In this document: positions 13,511 to 25,852 of the stretch, in pieces
Layout of the letters: the number at the start of each line of letters is the position of its first letter
Position numbering within the stretch: position 1 is the stretch's first letter
Assembly: GCA_005656395.1 (NCBI GenBank)
Contig: SRSI01000035.1
Span: 434,001-498,000, forward strand
Direction of reading: 5' to 3'
Origin: Strongyloides papillosus
Lineage: Eukaryota > Nematoda > Chromadorea > Rhabditida > Strongyloididae
DNA: 64,000 nt
The notes under the pieces: generated by a model
Seen by the model: the letters and a program-made list of their open reading frames with translations, nothing else
The model's database searches: none
What the model was told of the DNA's origin: nothing
Position numbers and translations under genes: made by a program

Positions 13511-16500
13511 ATGGCAGATTTGGATCAATTTTATGAACTGATTAAAAGAATCCTCTGCACAGATAATGAAATTCGCAAGGAAGCTGAGACCGCATACGAG
13601 GGAATATCAATTCTTTTAAGATGTCAATTACTTTTTCAATTGTACTCAAAGACGGATTGTGAATTAGAGTCTCGTAATATGGCTCTTGTGTTGTTACGCC
13701 GTCTTCTTGTCAATTCTTATAATGAGATCTCCAGGGCTTTAGGTACTAATGGAGTAGAGGAGTTTAGAGATAAACTTTTGGAAGCTGTTACACTTGAAAG
13801 TAACAATGGATTGAGAAAAAGACTTATTGAGGCTATTGCGGAATTTGCTAAGGAAGGTATTAATTCAGAATCTTTATGTCAAACTTGGGATAAAGTTCTT
13901 AAGTTCATTGCTCATGTCCCTACTGCTACAGCTGAGTTAAGAGAGGCTGCTATGTTACTCATAGAGTGAGTTTTAATTAGAAACATCAGTCTATTGTATT
14001 TTTTCTCATTATTAATTCTTTTTAGTAACGTACCGAACATTTTTGGAGAACAAATGCCAAACTATATTGGAGATATCAAGACAATTTTCAGTTCATGTTT
14101 AGGATTTGGAGACAGTGCATCACCCGTTCGTGTTTGTGCAGTCAAAGCTTTTGTATCGTTTGTTGTAGAACACGAAGGTCTTCCAAAAATCATTCAACCA
14201 CTCTCTGATCAGATACCAGCTATCATCGAAATATGTAAATTCACCATTGATTCCGGTAATGATGATGTAACAGTCCTACAAAACTTATGCGATGTTGTTG
14301 CTGCAACACCCAAATTAATAAATCCACACCTTAATTCACTTCTAGAATTTTGCCACAATACCTGTCTTCGTGGCGATATTGATTGTTCCTTCAGACATAG
14401 TGCTTTGGAAGTTATGGTTGCTTTTACGGAATCCAGTGCAAGTGTCATTAGAAAGAGAGCTGCTCCTGTTATACCTGAGATGGTTAGAATATGCATGACA
14501 TTTATGACTTATATCGACGATGACATTTCCGACTGGTGCTTCAATGATTCCCCAGATATATGTGATGATGAGGAAGAAGATTATAGTGTCGGTGAGTCAT
14601 CTCTTGATAGATTATCATGTGCACTCGGTGGAAAATCACTTCTTCAGCACTTACTTGCTCTTGCCAGTGAATACCTTAAATCAAGTGATTGGAAACATCG
14701 TCATGCCGCCATTATGGCTATCTCCGTCTCCGGTGAAGGATGTAAAAGGCAAATGGAACCACACATTGAAAATGTCGTAGATACAATCTTGCCATACCTT
14801 AAAGATGAACACCCCCGTGTTAGATATGCTGCTTGTAACGCTATAGGACAAATGTCAACCGACTTCGGACCTACACTTCAAAAGAAATGCCATGCTACCG
14901 TTGTTCCTGCTCTCCTTGAAACATTAACCGATCTAGCTAATCCCCGTGTCTCTGCACATGCTGGTGCTGCATTAGTCAACTTTTCAGAAGAATGCCCAAA
15001 GAATATTATATCAATTTATTTAACTGATGTTATTGCTAAATTAGAATTCGTTCTTGAGAACACATTTAGACAACTATTAGAGAAGGGTAAAAAGATTGTC
15101 TTAGAACAAGTTATTACAACCGTTGCTTCTGTTGCTGATGCTGCCAAAGAACAATTTATCGCTTACTACGATAGACTTATCCCACCTTTAAAATACATTC
15201 TCAAAAATACAACCGCCCCAGAATATAAAATTTTACGAGGAAAGACTATTGAATGCATATCATTGATTGGACTTGCCGTTGGAGCCGAGAAGTTTGAACC
15301 TGATGTTAACGAGATTATGGAAGTTGTCTTGACAACTCAAAATGAAGAAACTGTCCCAGATGATCCATTAGTTTCATATATGATTAGCTCATGGGCTAGA
15401 ATTTGTAAGATTCTTGGTGAGAAGTTCGGTAGATTCCTCCCAATGGTCATGCCTGCTGTTATGAAAGCTGCTTCAGTTAAACCTGATGTTATGTTATTTG
15501 AAGACGATAACAATGATGGTGTTGGTGATAGTGAAAATTGGAGTTTCATGAATATCGGTGACAATCAATCACTTGGTATTAAGACTAGTGGTTTGGAGGA
15601 GAAAGCTACAGCCTGTGAGATGATTGTTTGTTATGCTCGTGAAGCTAAGGGTGCTTTCATTGATTATGTCGAACCGGTTATGGAATTAATGTTGCCATTA
15701 CTCAAGTTTATGTTCCATGATGTTGTGAGAATGTCCGCTGCTGAATGTATGCCTGTTCTCTTAGAAGTTGCCTTACCAAAAGGAGCTGATTATGTTAAAA
15801 AAATGTGGGAAACTATCCTTCCAGCTATGCAAGATGCTCTTAAAGATGAAAGGGATAGTGATGTTGTTGGAACCTTCCTTGAGGAACTTGGTCAATGTGT
15901 TGAGACCATTGGACCAAATGTTGTCAATGCCCGTGAATTAGATATTATAACAACAATAATCAACGAACAAATGGAAGAATATAAGAAGAGAAAAGAATTA
16001 TATGAGGAGAATCTTAAGGACGAGGATGCTGATGAGGAATCCCAAGAACAAATTGATGATTATCTCGAGAATGAGACAACTATTCTTGGAAAGACTTCAG
16101 ATATCATTCATTCATTATTCAAGACGTTTGGTACACAATATTTACCATACTTTGAGAAGATCGGGAAACATTTTGCTGATATCATTGTTGATAAGAAGAG
16201 ACAATTTTATGAGAGACAGTGGGCTATTTGTGTATTTGATGACGTCATAGAGTACGGTGGTCCACAAAGTTTACAATACCAAGAAGTGTTCCTTCAACCA
16301 ATTCTTGACTATCTTGAAGATGAGTATCCAGAGATTCGCCAAGCTGCTGCTTATGGATGTGGTATGATGGCATTGAAAGGTGGTCCAGGATATGCTGAAG
16401 CTTGTCGTCAAGCACTACCACGTTTAATTAATATAATTCAAAGACCCGAAGCTCGTAGTACTGAGGAGGAGTGTGCTGCAACAGAGAACGCTATATCATC

Positions 16501-16876
16501 TGTAGCCAAAATATTAAAATGTAACTCAAGTTTGATAAATGTAAATGATATAATTCCCCTCTACTTATCATGGTTACCTATATGGGAAGATGAAGAAGAA
16601 TCACCATTTGTTTATGGATATTTGTGTGATTTAATTGAATCAAATCATCCTTTGGTTGTTGGAGAGAATAATAGTAATATACCAAGATTAATTTACATTA
16701 TTTCTCAAGCTTTCGTTAAAGGAGCATTCCCAGAGGGTAATGAAGCCGAGGAGATAAAGGGTAGACTAATGAATATTCTTAAATCAGTTAAAGCTAATGC
16801 GGAATTATTTAGTGCTGCTGTTGGGGCAGCCAATTTGAGCGAAGATCAAAAATTATTTTTACAAGGATCTTTATAA
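13511..16876 (+). CDS. imb-3: Importin-5 / karyopherin beta-3 (C. elegans IMB-3 orthologue), two exons
   Basis: Exon 1 is 13511-13965, the 60-bp intron (gtgagt...ttttag) 13966-14025, exon 2 14026-16876; the join reads MLLIDNVPNIFGEQ and the product is 1101 residues, close to human IPO5 (about 1,097). It is an all-HEAT-repeat nuclear transport receptor: it binds cargo such as ribosomal proteins and histones in the cytoplasm, crosses the pore and releases cargo on binding RanGTP. Diagnostic importin-5 segments include residues around DEHPRVRYAACNAIGQMSTD, the acidic loop DICDDEEEDYSVGE (the position of the conserved acidic insertion), and YGCGMMALKGGPGYAEACRQ near the C-terminal third. The start fits MADLDQFYELIKRIL, matching the N-terminal helix. 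Codon use is richer in G+C than surrounding DNA, as expected of a highly expressed conserved gene. No damage is seen. Confidence 0.97.
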
Positions 16877-19420
16877 AAAAAAGATGAGAATATTATATTT
16901 GATCATGTTATATATTACGTTACATTATTTATGTGCCCCATCGAGTATTTTTTTATTATATTCATTCAACAATATGACCATTCGAAAGATATACCTATTT
17001 TGGAGATGCCTATATAGTAATATTCTAATAATTAATATGCATACCAGAAGACGAAGTAACTATTAAAAAAATATTTGTTTGTGTGATAAAAAATTTTTCA
17101 TTTGTTAAATTATTTGGAAGAAATTTTGTTCTTTGGTTGTGTTTTATATATTGTTAACGTTAAATTTTTTTTGTATTTGTATAAGAAATTATGTTATTTA
17201 TGAGAAGATGAATTGTTTTAATTAATGTGTGTGTTGTACTTCAAATTTTTTTCCAACCATTAAAAAATTAATTTTTTGAATTTTTTTGTTAGATATAATT
17301 ATATTGCTTTCATATATAAAATCTATAACTATATTTTTATAGTACTTATATTTTAAAAATAGAGATAAATAAATAAAATTATATTGAGATAAGGTTGTTA
17401 TTGGAAGAAGAAGTTGTTCTTATCTTTTTATTATCTTTGAAAGTATACATAAATTAGTCATACCAAATAGTAATATTATAATTTTGATGATTAACTAAGA
17501 TATAATATTATATATTATAATGAAAATGTAATTAAAAATTAACTGATATAAATATACGCGGTATTATGACGACAAAAGACAAACAATGTATCCCTATTGA
17601 TAATCAATTTTTCGTCAAAGTATCTATAAATAATAATTCTGCTCTATTAATCTTTTATGGTTCCATTATAATACGCTAAATGTTAAAGAAATTATTATCA
17701 CTTAAAGAGAAAGTTTTTATAGTTTTTGTTATTATAATATTTTATATTCATAATTTTATGAAAATGGATAGAGTTGACTTAATATAAGAGAACTAACTAA
17801 CAATGTAAACTCTTTTTTTTCCAAGTTGATACATATTATATTTTTATAATAGAATATTATCTACAATTTTAAAAGGTATATGTTTTGAGTTAACATTTAT
17901 AGAAATTTTTTTCGTTACTTAAAAAAGAAACTTTTAACATCTTTCTTAAAAAAGGAGTATTTATTTGTGATACTTTTTAATAGTAGATAAGTAGATTATT
18001 ATGTGTTGTCAAAAGTCTTTATCATTCATTTTATTTTTATCATTACTATGTAACTGTATTATTAAAATTTGATTTTATTTATAAAAAGATGAGTATTTTG
18101 AAGAGTTTTATTTTTTTTAACAAGTGTTACAAGTAATTGTAATATCCTCCAATCAAAGTGTTTTTTGTTTGAATTACGTAATATACTTCTATTATTAATT
18201 AGTTTATAAGAGTAAGAGAGAGAGAATAAATATAGATATGTATTGTAAAGAAATATTCTATTAATTTACAATGTATTCATTTAAATCTCTGTATTTAATT
18301 TTGTACAAAAAAGTAAGTAGTACAATTTTACACTAGTAGGTGGGGAATTTTTTTATGATTTCATAAAAAAAATATTATATAGAAATTGTAATTGCAATAA
18401 AAATTGTATGATATCAATTTATTTTGTAATTTATTATTTGTTAATATTAATTAAAATCTATAGTATGTGTCATAAATTTTGAAACTTTAGGTGACACATA
18501 CTCTACAAAATTTTTGAGAATAATTTTATTTTAAAAATAAAATTTTACAACTAAAATATTTTTATTTTTATTGGTTTTTAATAATAATTTATCACAACTC
18601 ATTGACTGAAATTTTTAAATGGTTAATTGATATTGGTAGGTAATATAAGTTTTATATATGTAAAAATAACATGTTTCTAGTTACCTTTTCAAACAAATAA
18701 TTACCTTTAAAACATGATTAGTGTTTTTGTTAGTCATGTGTCTGTATATATTACTTAATAGCCTTGTTTGAAGATCAACTTTCCGTTACCAAAGTTTTAT
18801 AATAATAAATTATTACTATTTAGTCCACTATATATATATATATATATTATAATAGGTATTTATGAAAAAGATTGATCTGTAAATTGTTTTACACCTCTCC
18901 CTCTCTCTAACTCCCTTCTTCCATACTTTCTTCAACTTTTATTTTATGCGTTGAAGGAGGTAATTTTGTTGTTGTTTGATCACACATATACATGTATATA
19001 TTTAAATGAATTTTTATAACTATAATTTTTAAATTATTGTTAGCGAGATGGAGAGTTAAAAGAATGATTGAAAACCTTCGGCAATATTAGTACTAAGGTT
19101 TTTAAGAAATAATTAACTAGTTTCCATTAGTCTTCAAACAATTCTCGTTTACATAAAGGATTAGACTTACCATATAGTAGTAGTGTATTTTCAAATGATA
19201 AGGTTGAAAATGTTTAGATTTTTCTTACTTTTTCATTAAAAAGATGATGTGTATCATCTTATATCGTGAGTTTTCGTTTTGAAGGTCGGATTGATTTTGG
19301 TTAATTAGACAATAGTACATAGATTTATTTTAAAATATAATATTTTATCTTTTAATTATTTTTGATCCTCTTTTTCTAATATTAATTATTTTACACTATA
19401 CTTATTATTACTATTATTTT
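16877..19420. other. Intergenic region between importin and coiled-coil genes
   Basis: About 2.5 kb holding the importin 3' UTR and the upstream region of the next gene. A pyrimidine-rich tract (CACCTCTCCCTCTCTCTAAC, 18890-18909) and an alternating TA run (18832-18848) stand out and may belong to the promoter of the downstream gene. A 60-codon frame at 16884-17066 directly follows the importin stop and looks like chance. Confidence 0.45.
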
Positions 19421-19473
19421 TTTTAGGTTTTATAAATAATATATATATATATAAATTAATTTACATTTGAAAG
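19421..19473 (+). promoter_or_regulatory. Likely trans-splice acceptor / 5' UTR of coiled-coil gene
   Basis: A T-run ending TTTTAG at 19421-19426 precedes the ATG at 19474 by 47 nt. It is either a spliced-leader acceptor or the 3' end of a 5' UTR intron. Confidence 0.4.
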
Positions 19474-20023
19474 ATGGCTGATATGAATGGTAAACCACCA
19501 GTTGTTAAGATGAGAAGAGAGAGAAATCAACCAATTTCTCCTTTAGCAACTAATAATTCAAACAATAATGAATTGTATGATTCTGTCCCTGATGGTGGGA
19601 CACGTTCTCTTTTGTCTCGTACAATGGATGTTTTACATGAAACTGACCCTATTGTTGATGAAGGAAACGAAGGTAAACATTGTATTTATATTATTAATTT
19701 AAATTAAATTTGTATTGATTTTAGAAATTAAAAGGTTAGATTCACAATTAGATCATCTCAATGAATATATGGATAAGGTTGAAAAAAGGTTACGTGAACA
19801 TAGTGATAAACTTTTAGCAACATTAAAAGAACAAAAAGAGGAAAGAGAGAAGAGAAGAAGAAGTTTTCATGAGAGACTTCAATCAAATCAACAGGAGGAT
19901 GACGATTTCCAAGAACGTCTTAATTCTCTCCTCACAAGAGTAGATATCTCAAAGAATCGTTCCTCCGTCTACGACATTATCTCAAATATGGAAATACCAA
20001 AAGTTGAAGATGAAAAAAAATAA
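19474..20023 (+). CDS. Small coiled-coil protein resembling bublin (BBLN, UPF0184), two exons
   Basis: Exon 1 is 19474-19672, the 52-bp intron (gtaaac...ttttag) 19673-19724, exon 2 19725-20023; the phase-1 join gives NEGNEEIKRLDSQ-type sequence and a 165-residue protein. Residues 1-66 are disordered and Ser/Asn-rich. A charged coiled coil runs from about 67 to 120 (LDSQLDHLNEYMDKVEKRL, then HSDKLLATLKEQKEEREKRR). The order LDSQLDHLNEYMD followed by an RxxF-like end resembles the SMLDQINSCLDHLEEKN region of vertebrate BBLN, whose C. elegans counterpart organises intestinal intermediate filaments. The match is by eye over about 45 residues, so this assignment is tentative; a generic tropomyosin-like or SNARE-adaptor coiled coil is the alternative. 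The C-terminus (SVYDIISNMEIPKVEDEKK) is lineage-specific. Confidence 0.7.
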
Positions 20024-21930
20024 ATAAGATGGGTTGTTGATAATAGAAGAGGAAAAAAAGTATACTACCATCATTATTATATTTATTTTGTTTATAAATA
20101 ATACCAAACATTATTATAAAAAATTTGAGGAAAAAAAGAACAATAATGTTGAATGAAGGTATTTTAAAAAAAATCTTTTTATCAATTTCATTATTTGAGA
20201 ATTGTTTTGTTGTACATTTCTTTTCTTTCTTTTTTCAATAACAAAATCTTTTTTCAAATAAAGATTATGGTTTATTTTGTTTTGCTGTACAACTTAATTC
20301 TTTAAATATAAATATAAAATTTTTTTAATTGTTATTTTGATGAGGTAAACAACTTATGTGTTAATCTTTATTAGATTCACGGTGTATTAGTTTTTTGAAG
20401 GTTCCTTTAATTTCTACAATTCATTTTGCAGATTTAAAAAAACTAATTAAAAAACAGTTTGTGGCTTTCTACATACATAAAAAAGTATTTAACATTATTT
20501 ATATTATTAAGAGGATAAAAGAACATTATATAATAATTTTGTATAAAAAGTTTTTATCTATACACTGGTACGAACATTCATCACTTGTAATTGATATAAT
20601 ATTTATATGAATGATATTAACAAATAAAATCGTAAGAAATGTTATAATAGGTTTAAATTATTGTACATATTTGGATTTTAATATTAAATGTTTTAAAAAT
20701 AGTATAATGATGCAAATTTTATTGTGGAACATTATCATAAAATTATCAAAAGACCATAACTTGTAAAATATTTTGATGGAGATTATTATGCTATGTAAAA
20801 GTACATTTGTTTAATGATATGAAAAAAATTTCAAATTATCTTCTTTGTTGTCAAAAAAAGAGTATTTTCAATTGGAAATTTAGTGTTAATTTTGATATGT
20901 TTTAAATGATAATTATCAAAATCTTGTTTTTTTTTTTAAAAAATATTTAAAAGGCAAAAAAGTGTAAAAATGTACTTCCTCTTTTGTTGTAAATAACTTT
21001 TTAATAAACAAGTCGAATGCTATGTCTTTGTCTGGTTTGTTTAACCTTTCAACCCATAATACTTATAAATTTTTTTTATGAAAATTACTATTTCTTCTTG
21101 GTCCATGAATCAGCCAGTTTATAATCAGTATTTTTGATATTGTGTTTGCTTTTGATTCTGATAATGAATCTTTCTAATACATATATACCATACAATTTTT
21201 TCAATTAAAATAAATGTTATCTTCTTGGCAAAATTATACTAAGGAGGTGCCAAAAAATGTTTTTAAAATAAATTGGCCAATTTTGGTCATAAATGTTTGA
21301 AACCTATTAGGCCTTTCTAGTTAAAAAATAACATATCTTTTTATTATGAAAATCTGTTAAGTTATAGGAGAAATACGGAGAAGACAAATATATTTTCTTA
21401 TTTTTTTAACATAGAAAGTCAGTTTATTACATATATTATACTAAAAAAGTTTTGTCTTAATTTTATGAGTAAAATTAAATAAAGTGTTTCCATTAAACTT
21501 AATTAAAAACAAATTCGAAAACGATTTTAATCTTTAAATTCAAATTCGATACCTCTTCGAAAACTTATTTTGACATCATATGTTTCTTAGTACATTGTAT
21601 TTTTAAAGAGATGTAGAAATTATGCTTGAAAAACTGTTTCTTAATGTTTGTTATAGACAACGTATGAACTTAATCATTTTCATAATGTTTTACGTGAAGA
21701 TTATAAAGTGTATAATTGCTGTAAACACAATATGATTAATCATATCTTCTTTTTTTCAAATAACTTCATTATATCTTTGACAAATAAACTTGAAAATTGT
21801 ATTCAGCTGTCCGAAATTCTTATAAGAAAAGTAAAACTTTATTTATAAACTAAAGTTCAATAAAACGAACTTGTTTTTCAATAAATATCCATTGTTTTTT
21901 ATTTACAACCTAAATTTATTATAGTCAAAA
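20024..21930. other. Intergenic region upstream of the family-1 cluster
   Basis: About 1.9 kb with the 3' UTR of the coiled-coil gene. From about 21.4 kb the sequence becomes recognisably similar to the spacers between later family-1 copies (for example CATTCAGCTGTCC near 21803), so the tandem unit begins here. The 71-codon frame at 20395-20610 starts without ATG and is not supported. Confidence 0.45.
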
Positions 21931-22080
21931 TTATTATTTAACTTTTGTCATTATTATTTATGAACTTTGACTTTTTTACTAGGATTTTCTGTTTCTTATA
22001 ACTAGGTACATATTGATATTCAATAACTATTTAATTCTTGATAAATTATTTGTGTAATCATAAAAATGTATATAAAGGTA
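21931..22080 (+). promoter_or_regulatory. Conserved promoter module of family-1 copy A
   Basis: Two blocks recur ahead of every family-1 copy: an upstream block TTATTTAACTTTTGTCATTA (21934-21953) and a proximal block TGTGTAATCATAAAAATGTA running into the TATA box TATATAAAGG (22051-22078), about 50 bp before the ATG. The spacing is nearly constant between copies, supporting a common core promoter. Confidence 0.65.
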
Positions 22081-22127
22081 TTTTCAGAAGACATGAACAT
22101 TAGCTTAAAATTGCTTTATATTCCAAA

Positions 22128-22391
22128 ATGTTCTTTAAAGTATATTTAACTATAATTGCTATTGTCTTAGTAACATTTTTATTGAATTGTTCTGCTCAAC
22201 TTGACGATAGTGGTTCTGATGTCTTTTATAGTGCTGAAGAAGGAACAATGCCAAAAGCCACAAATATTCCAAAAATACTAGAGTCGAGTGATAGTGAAGA
22301 TGATGAATGGTATTCTGCCGAAGCATTCGAAAAAAGAAGTCCAACAGCTGAAGAAATAGTAATACCACAGCAACCAACAACATACTATTAA
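22128..22391 (+). CDS. Family-1 secreted precursor peptide, copy A
   Basis: This is an 87-residue single-exon protein. Residues 1-23 ([20 protein letters not shown], then CSA) form a signal peptide. The next block, [16 protein letters not shown], is the family signature (acidic, with a Tyr/Phe core). A second acidic block contains [15 protein letters not shown], and the single dibasic KR at 69-70 could be a furin-like or prohormone-convertase site, releasing [17 protein letters not shown]. Unlike copies B and C it lacks the long conserved C-terminal block. No known family is recognised; I would describe it as a small secreted peptide precursor specific to this lineage. It is the first and most diverged member of the tandem array. 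Confidence 0.65.
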   Translation: MFFKVYLTIIAIVLVTFLLNCSAQLDDSGSDVFYSAEEGTMPKATNIPKILESSDSEDDEWYSAEAFEKRSPTAEEIVIPQQPTTYY

Positions 22392-23543
22392 AAATGGCAT
22401 TATTATACTATCTATAATATGAAACTTTTCACGATAATATCAGATGAATTACTCGTAGTAATTTTATAAAATTTATTGAATAAATAAATAAAAAATATAT
22501 AGTATAAATTGTTTAAATTATATTCTCAATCCATAAATGTTGTAAATTTCCTTTTTTCAAGCTGTAACGTTAAAAAAATTTAGTAATTCTTTAAGCTAGC
22601 TAAGTTACAAGATTTTTGATAAGATGTACATAGAAAGATGTAAAATTATTCACAAAATCTTGAGTTTGATAATATAATTGTGTCTGCAAATCTCATTACT
22701 TTTTTATGTATCTTTCCAGAATTTTTTATTGCTTTACGCTTAATGATTTTGTATTTCTAAAAAATAACTGATGCAACAAAATTTTAAACAGAAAAAGAAA
22801 TCAATTTTAATTTCATAGTATCTATCAAGTAGTTGATGGATAATCGTAATAAACTTACTCCTATAATGCATTAATATTACTCAATGATAAAATGGTTATG
22901 TGATACAGTATCTAATTTGTAGAAAAAAATCAACATCTTTATAAGTAAACAAAATCTATCATATTTTCTTTAGCCATCTTAGTAATATTCTATGATTCAT
23001 GTTACCTGTCATTTAATCTTCATTGTTTAAAAGTCATTTTATTACACATGTTATATTTACAAGATTATATCTTAATTTTATGAGTAAAATTAGACAAAAT
23101 ATCTTCACTAAACTCATTGAAAAAAGAAATTAAAAAATAATTTAAACGTTTAAATTCAAATCTCGTACTGCTTCAAACTTATTTTGTCATCATATACTAA
23201 TAGATACTTTCGTTTTTGAAAAAACGTTTTAATTATTCTTGAAATATTGTTTCTTAATGTTTGATATAGAAGAATGAAGAGAATTATTCTCATAATTTTA
23301 CATAAAGATTATATAGTTTATAGCTACCATAAGCATAATATTGTTAAACATTTCTATGTTTTTTTAAAAAAATTTTATTCCATATTTGAAGAATATGCTT
23401 AAAAGATTCATTCAGCTGTCCTACTTCTTTTTAGATAATTTAAATATTATTTGTAGATTAAAATCCTTGTATATTGAAATTATTATTCAATAAATATCTA
23501 ATGTTTTTTTATTTACAATCTAAATTTATTGTAGCTAAAAATA

Positions 23544-23690
23544 TTATTTAACTTTTGTCATTATTATTTATAAATAAAACTTTTTTACTGGCATATTCTG
23601 TTTCTTATAACTAGGTACATATTGGTATTCAATAACTATTTAATTCTTGGTAAATTATTTGTGTAATCATAAAAATATATATAAAGGTAT
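23544..23690 (+). promoter_or_regulatory. Conserved promoter module of family-1 copy B
   Basis: The upstream block TTATTTAACTTTTGTCATTA (about 23546) and the proximal block GTGTAATCATAAAAATATAT with TATATAAAGG (23661-23687) are in the same order and spacing as in copy A, about 50 bp before the ATG at 23737. Confidence 0.65.
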
Positions 23691-23736
23691 CTTTAAAAGA
23701 CATGAACATTAGATTTCAATTGCTTCATTTTCCAAA

Positions 23737-24114
23737 ATGTTCCTTAAATTGTATCTACCTATTATTGCTGTCGCCTTAGTAGCATTTTCATTGAATTGTT
23801 ATGCTGAACTTGACGATAGTAGTACTGATGTTTTTAATAGTGCTGAAGATGATGTAACATCAGAAACAAAATTCACAACCATTTCACCAATAATAGACAT
23901 GTCTAATATTGAATCCGAAGAATGGTATGATGCTCTTGAAAAGCTCAAAAAAAGGGACGCATCAATTTCTGAAGATTCATCTATTGAAAATTTGAAAAAA
24001 AGAAATCCTACTCGTGCAGCAATAGTAAGAGGAGATCATGAATATAATTTTAGAGAAAATAAAAGAAATGAAATGTATCTCAGACCACAGAAACGAGTAA
24101 ATTACGTCAATTAA
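23737..24114 (+). CDS. Family-1 secreted precursor peptide, copy B (full length)
   Basis: This 125-residue single-exon protein is the longest family-1 member with an unbroken C-terminal block. The signal peptide covers 1-23 ([23 protein letters not shown]). The acidic signature ELDDSSTDVFNSAEDD follows, then a Thr/Ser-rich linker, EEWYDALEKLKKR with a KKR site, SISEDSSIENLKKR with a second KKR, and the conserved tail RAAIVRGDHEYNFRENKRNE followed by MYLRPQKRVNYVN with further KR sites. Regularly spaced dibasic sites suggest proteolytic processing into several peptides. That is inference: no repeated mature peptide or amidation Gly-Lys-Arg is visible. Its 5' half is almost identical to copy D and its 3' half to copy C. 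Confidence 0.7.
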   Translation: MFLKLYLPIIAVALVAFSLNCYAELDDSSTDVFNSAEDDVTSETKFTTISPIIDMSNIESEEWYDALEKLKKRDASISEDSSIENLKKRNPTRAAIVRGDHEYNFRENKRNEMYLRPQKRVNYVN

Positions 24115-25280
24115 AAATGACATTAGTCAAATATTTATTACTAGAAACGCTTTACATTCATGTCATAAGAATTATAAATAATTATTTTTATAAGTGTTTA
24201 TAAAAATTAGTAAATAAATAAATTAAAAATATAAAGTATTTTTTAATTTAATTATATACTTTATTCAAGAATGTAGAAATTTTTTTTCTAGCTACAACAT
24301 AAACAAAAAGATTGAAACATTCTTTAAACTAGTTAATGTACAAGATTTTTGATATGACGTCCATCAGAGAATGTAGAATTATTTAAAAAATCTTAAGTAG
24401 TTGATATCATATTTCTATCTACAGATCTTTTTGCCTTTGTTTTCGTATCTTTCCTGAATGTCCTAACGTTTTACGTTTAATGATTCCGTGTTTTCAAAAA
24501 TCAATTAACAAAATTTTAAACAGAAAATTAAAATAAATGGATTATTAATAATTTGTTGTCCGTCAATTGGTCAATAAATAATTGTAATTAGTTTACTGTA
24601 AATAATATATTATTCTTATTTAATGATAAGGGGGTAATCTATTTTAAATATAGCATCACAATGAACAAATCAACATCTATATAAGTGTAACTGTAATGAT
24701 ATAATTTAATGTATTTTCTTCAGATTTCTTAGTAGTATTTTGTGACTCATGTCACTTGTTTATTAAATATTATTATTAAGTAATTTTTTTATACATTTTA
24801 AAATTATAAGATTATGTCTTAATTTTTTTAATAGAATTAGATAAAATGTTTTCAACTTATTGAAAAAAGAAATTAAAAAATGACTTAATCCTTTAGATTC
24901 AAATTTTTTATCGCTTCAAACTTATTTTTTCATCATATATCCATAAGAACTTTGTATTTTTGAAGAAACATTTAAATCATATCTGAAATATTGTTTCTTA
25001 ATGTTTAATATAGGTGTTTGAGGGAATTATTTTCATAATGCTTTACATGAAGATTATATAGTTTTTAATTACTATAGACATAATATTATTAAACATACCC
25101 ATGTTTTTTCTACATAATTCCATTTAATATTTAAAGAATAAGCTTATAAATTACATTCAGCTGTCTAAAATACTTTTAAAAAATCAAATATTATTTGCAG
25201 ATTAGAATCCTAGTATATTAAACATATTATTCAATAAATATCTATTGTTTATTATTTACAATCTAAGTTGATTATAAACA

Positions 25281-25431
25281 AACTTATTATTTAACTTTTG
25301 CCGCTATTATTTATAAAAGTGGATTTTTTTGAATTAGATCATCTTTTTCTTATAACAAGACACATATTGATAATTACTAACTATTAAAATCATGATAAAT
25401 TATTGTGTAATCACAAAAATGTATATAAAGG
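25281..25431 (+). promoter_or_regulatory. Conserved promoter module of family-1 copy C
   Basis: The upstream block has the variant TTATTTAACTTTTGCCGCTA, shared only with copy D. The proximal block is TGTGTAATCACAAAAATGTA, running into TATATAAAGG (25405-25431). Confidence 0.65.
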
Positions 25432-25480
25432 CATTTTCACCTTCCATGAGCATTATATTTCAATTGCTACATTTTTCAAA

Positions 25481-25852
25481 ATGTTTCTTAAATTGTATTT
25501 ACCTATTATTGCTGTCGCCTTAGTAGCATTTTCATTGAATTGTTGTGCTGAACTTGACGAGAATGATTCTGGTATTTACTATAGTGCTGAAGAAGGAACA
25601 ACACCAAAAACAAAAAACACAATTGTTTCACCAGATATGTCTGATAGTAAATCTGGAGAATACTTTGACGCTCTTGAAGACATTAAAAAAAGAGATGCAT
25701 CAGTTTTTGAAGATTCATCTGTTGAAAATTTAAAAAAAAGAAGTCATAACGGTCCAGCAATAGTAAGAGGAGATCATGAACATAATTTTAGAGAAAATAA
25801 AAGAAATGAAATGTATCTCAGACCAATTGGACGAACATATTACAACTTTTAA
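25481..25852 (+). CDS. Family-1 secreted precursor peptide, copy C (full length)
   Basis: I place the start at the ATG at 25481 (123 residues) because it aligns with the signal-peptide Met of all other copies; the frame upstream to 25403 overlaps the conserved TATA region and is not expected to be translated. Signal peptide 1-23, acidic signature ELDENDSGIYYSAEEG, a linker with one KKR, SVFEDSSVENLKKRSHNGPA with a second, then the conserved tail AIVRGDHEHNFRENKRNEMY and a final LRPIGRTYYNF. The tail block is nearly identical to copy B at the DNA level, including much of the 3' spacer. Function unknown; likely exported. Confidence 0.7.
   Translation: MFLKLYLPIIAVALVAFSLNCCAELDENDSGIYYSAEEGTTPKTKNTIVSPDMSDSKSGEYFDALEDIKKRDASVFEDSSVENLKKRSHNGPAIVRGDHEHNFRENKRNEMYLRPIGRTYYNF

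Noticed and set aside
14209..14496. 95-codon antisense frame and other frames within importin-5
   Set aside because: Shadows of the strongly supported importin gene.
18832..18848. Alternating TA run as a regulatory element
   Set aside because: Short TA runs are common in this A+T-rich DNA and nothing else marks it.
25403..25480. N-terminal extension of family-1 copy C
   Set aside because: It overlaps the conserved TATA box; all paralogues start at the aligned Met at 25481.
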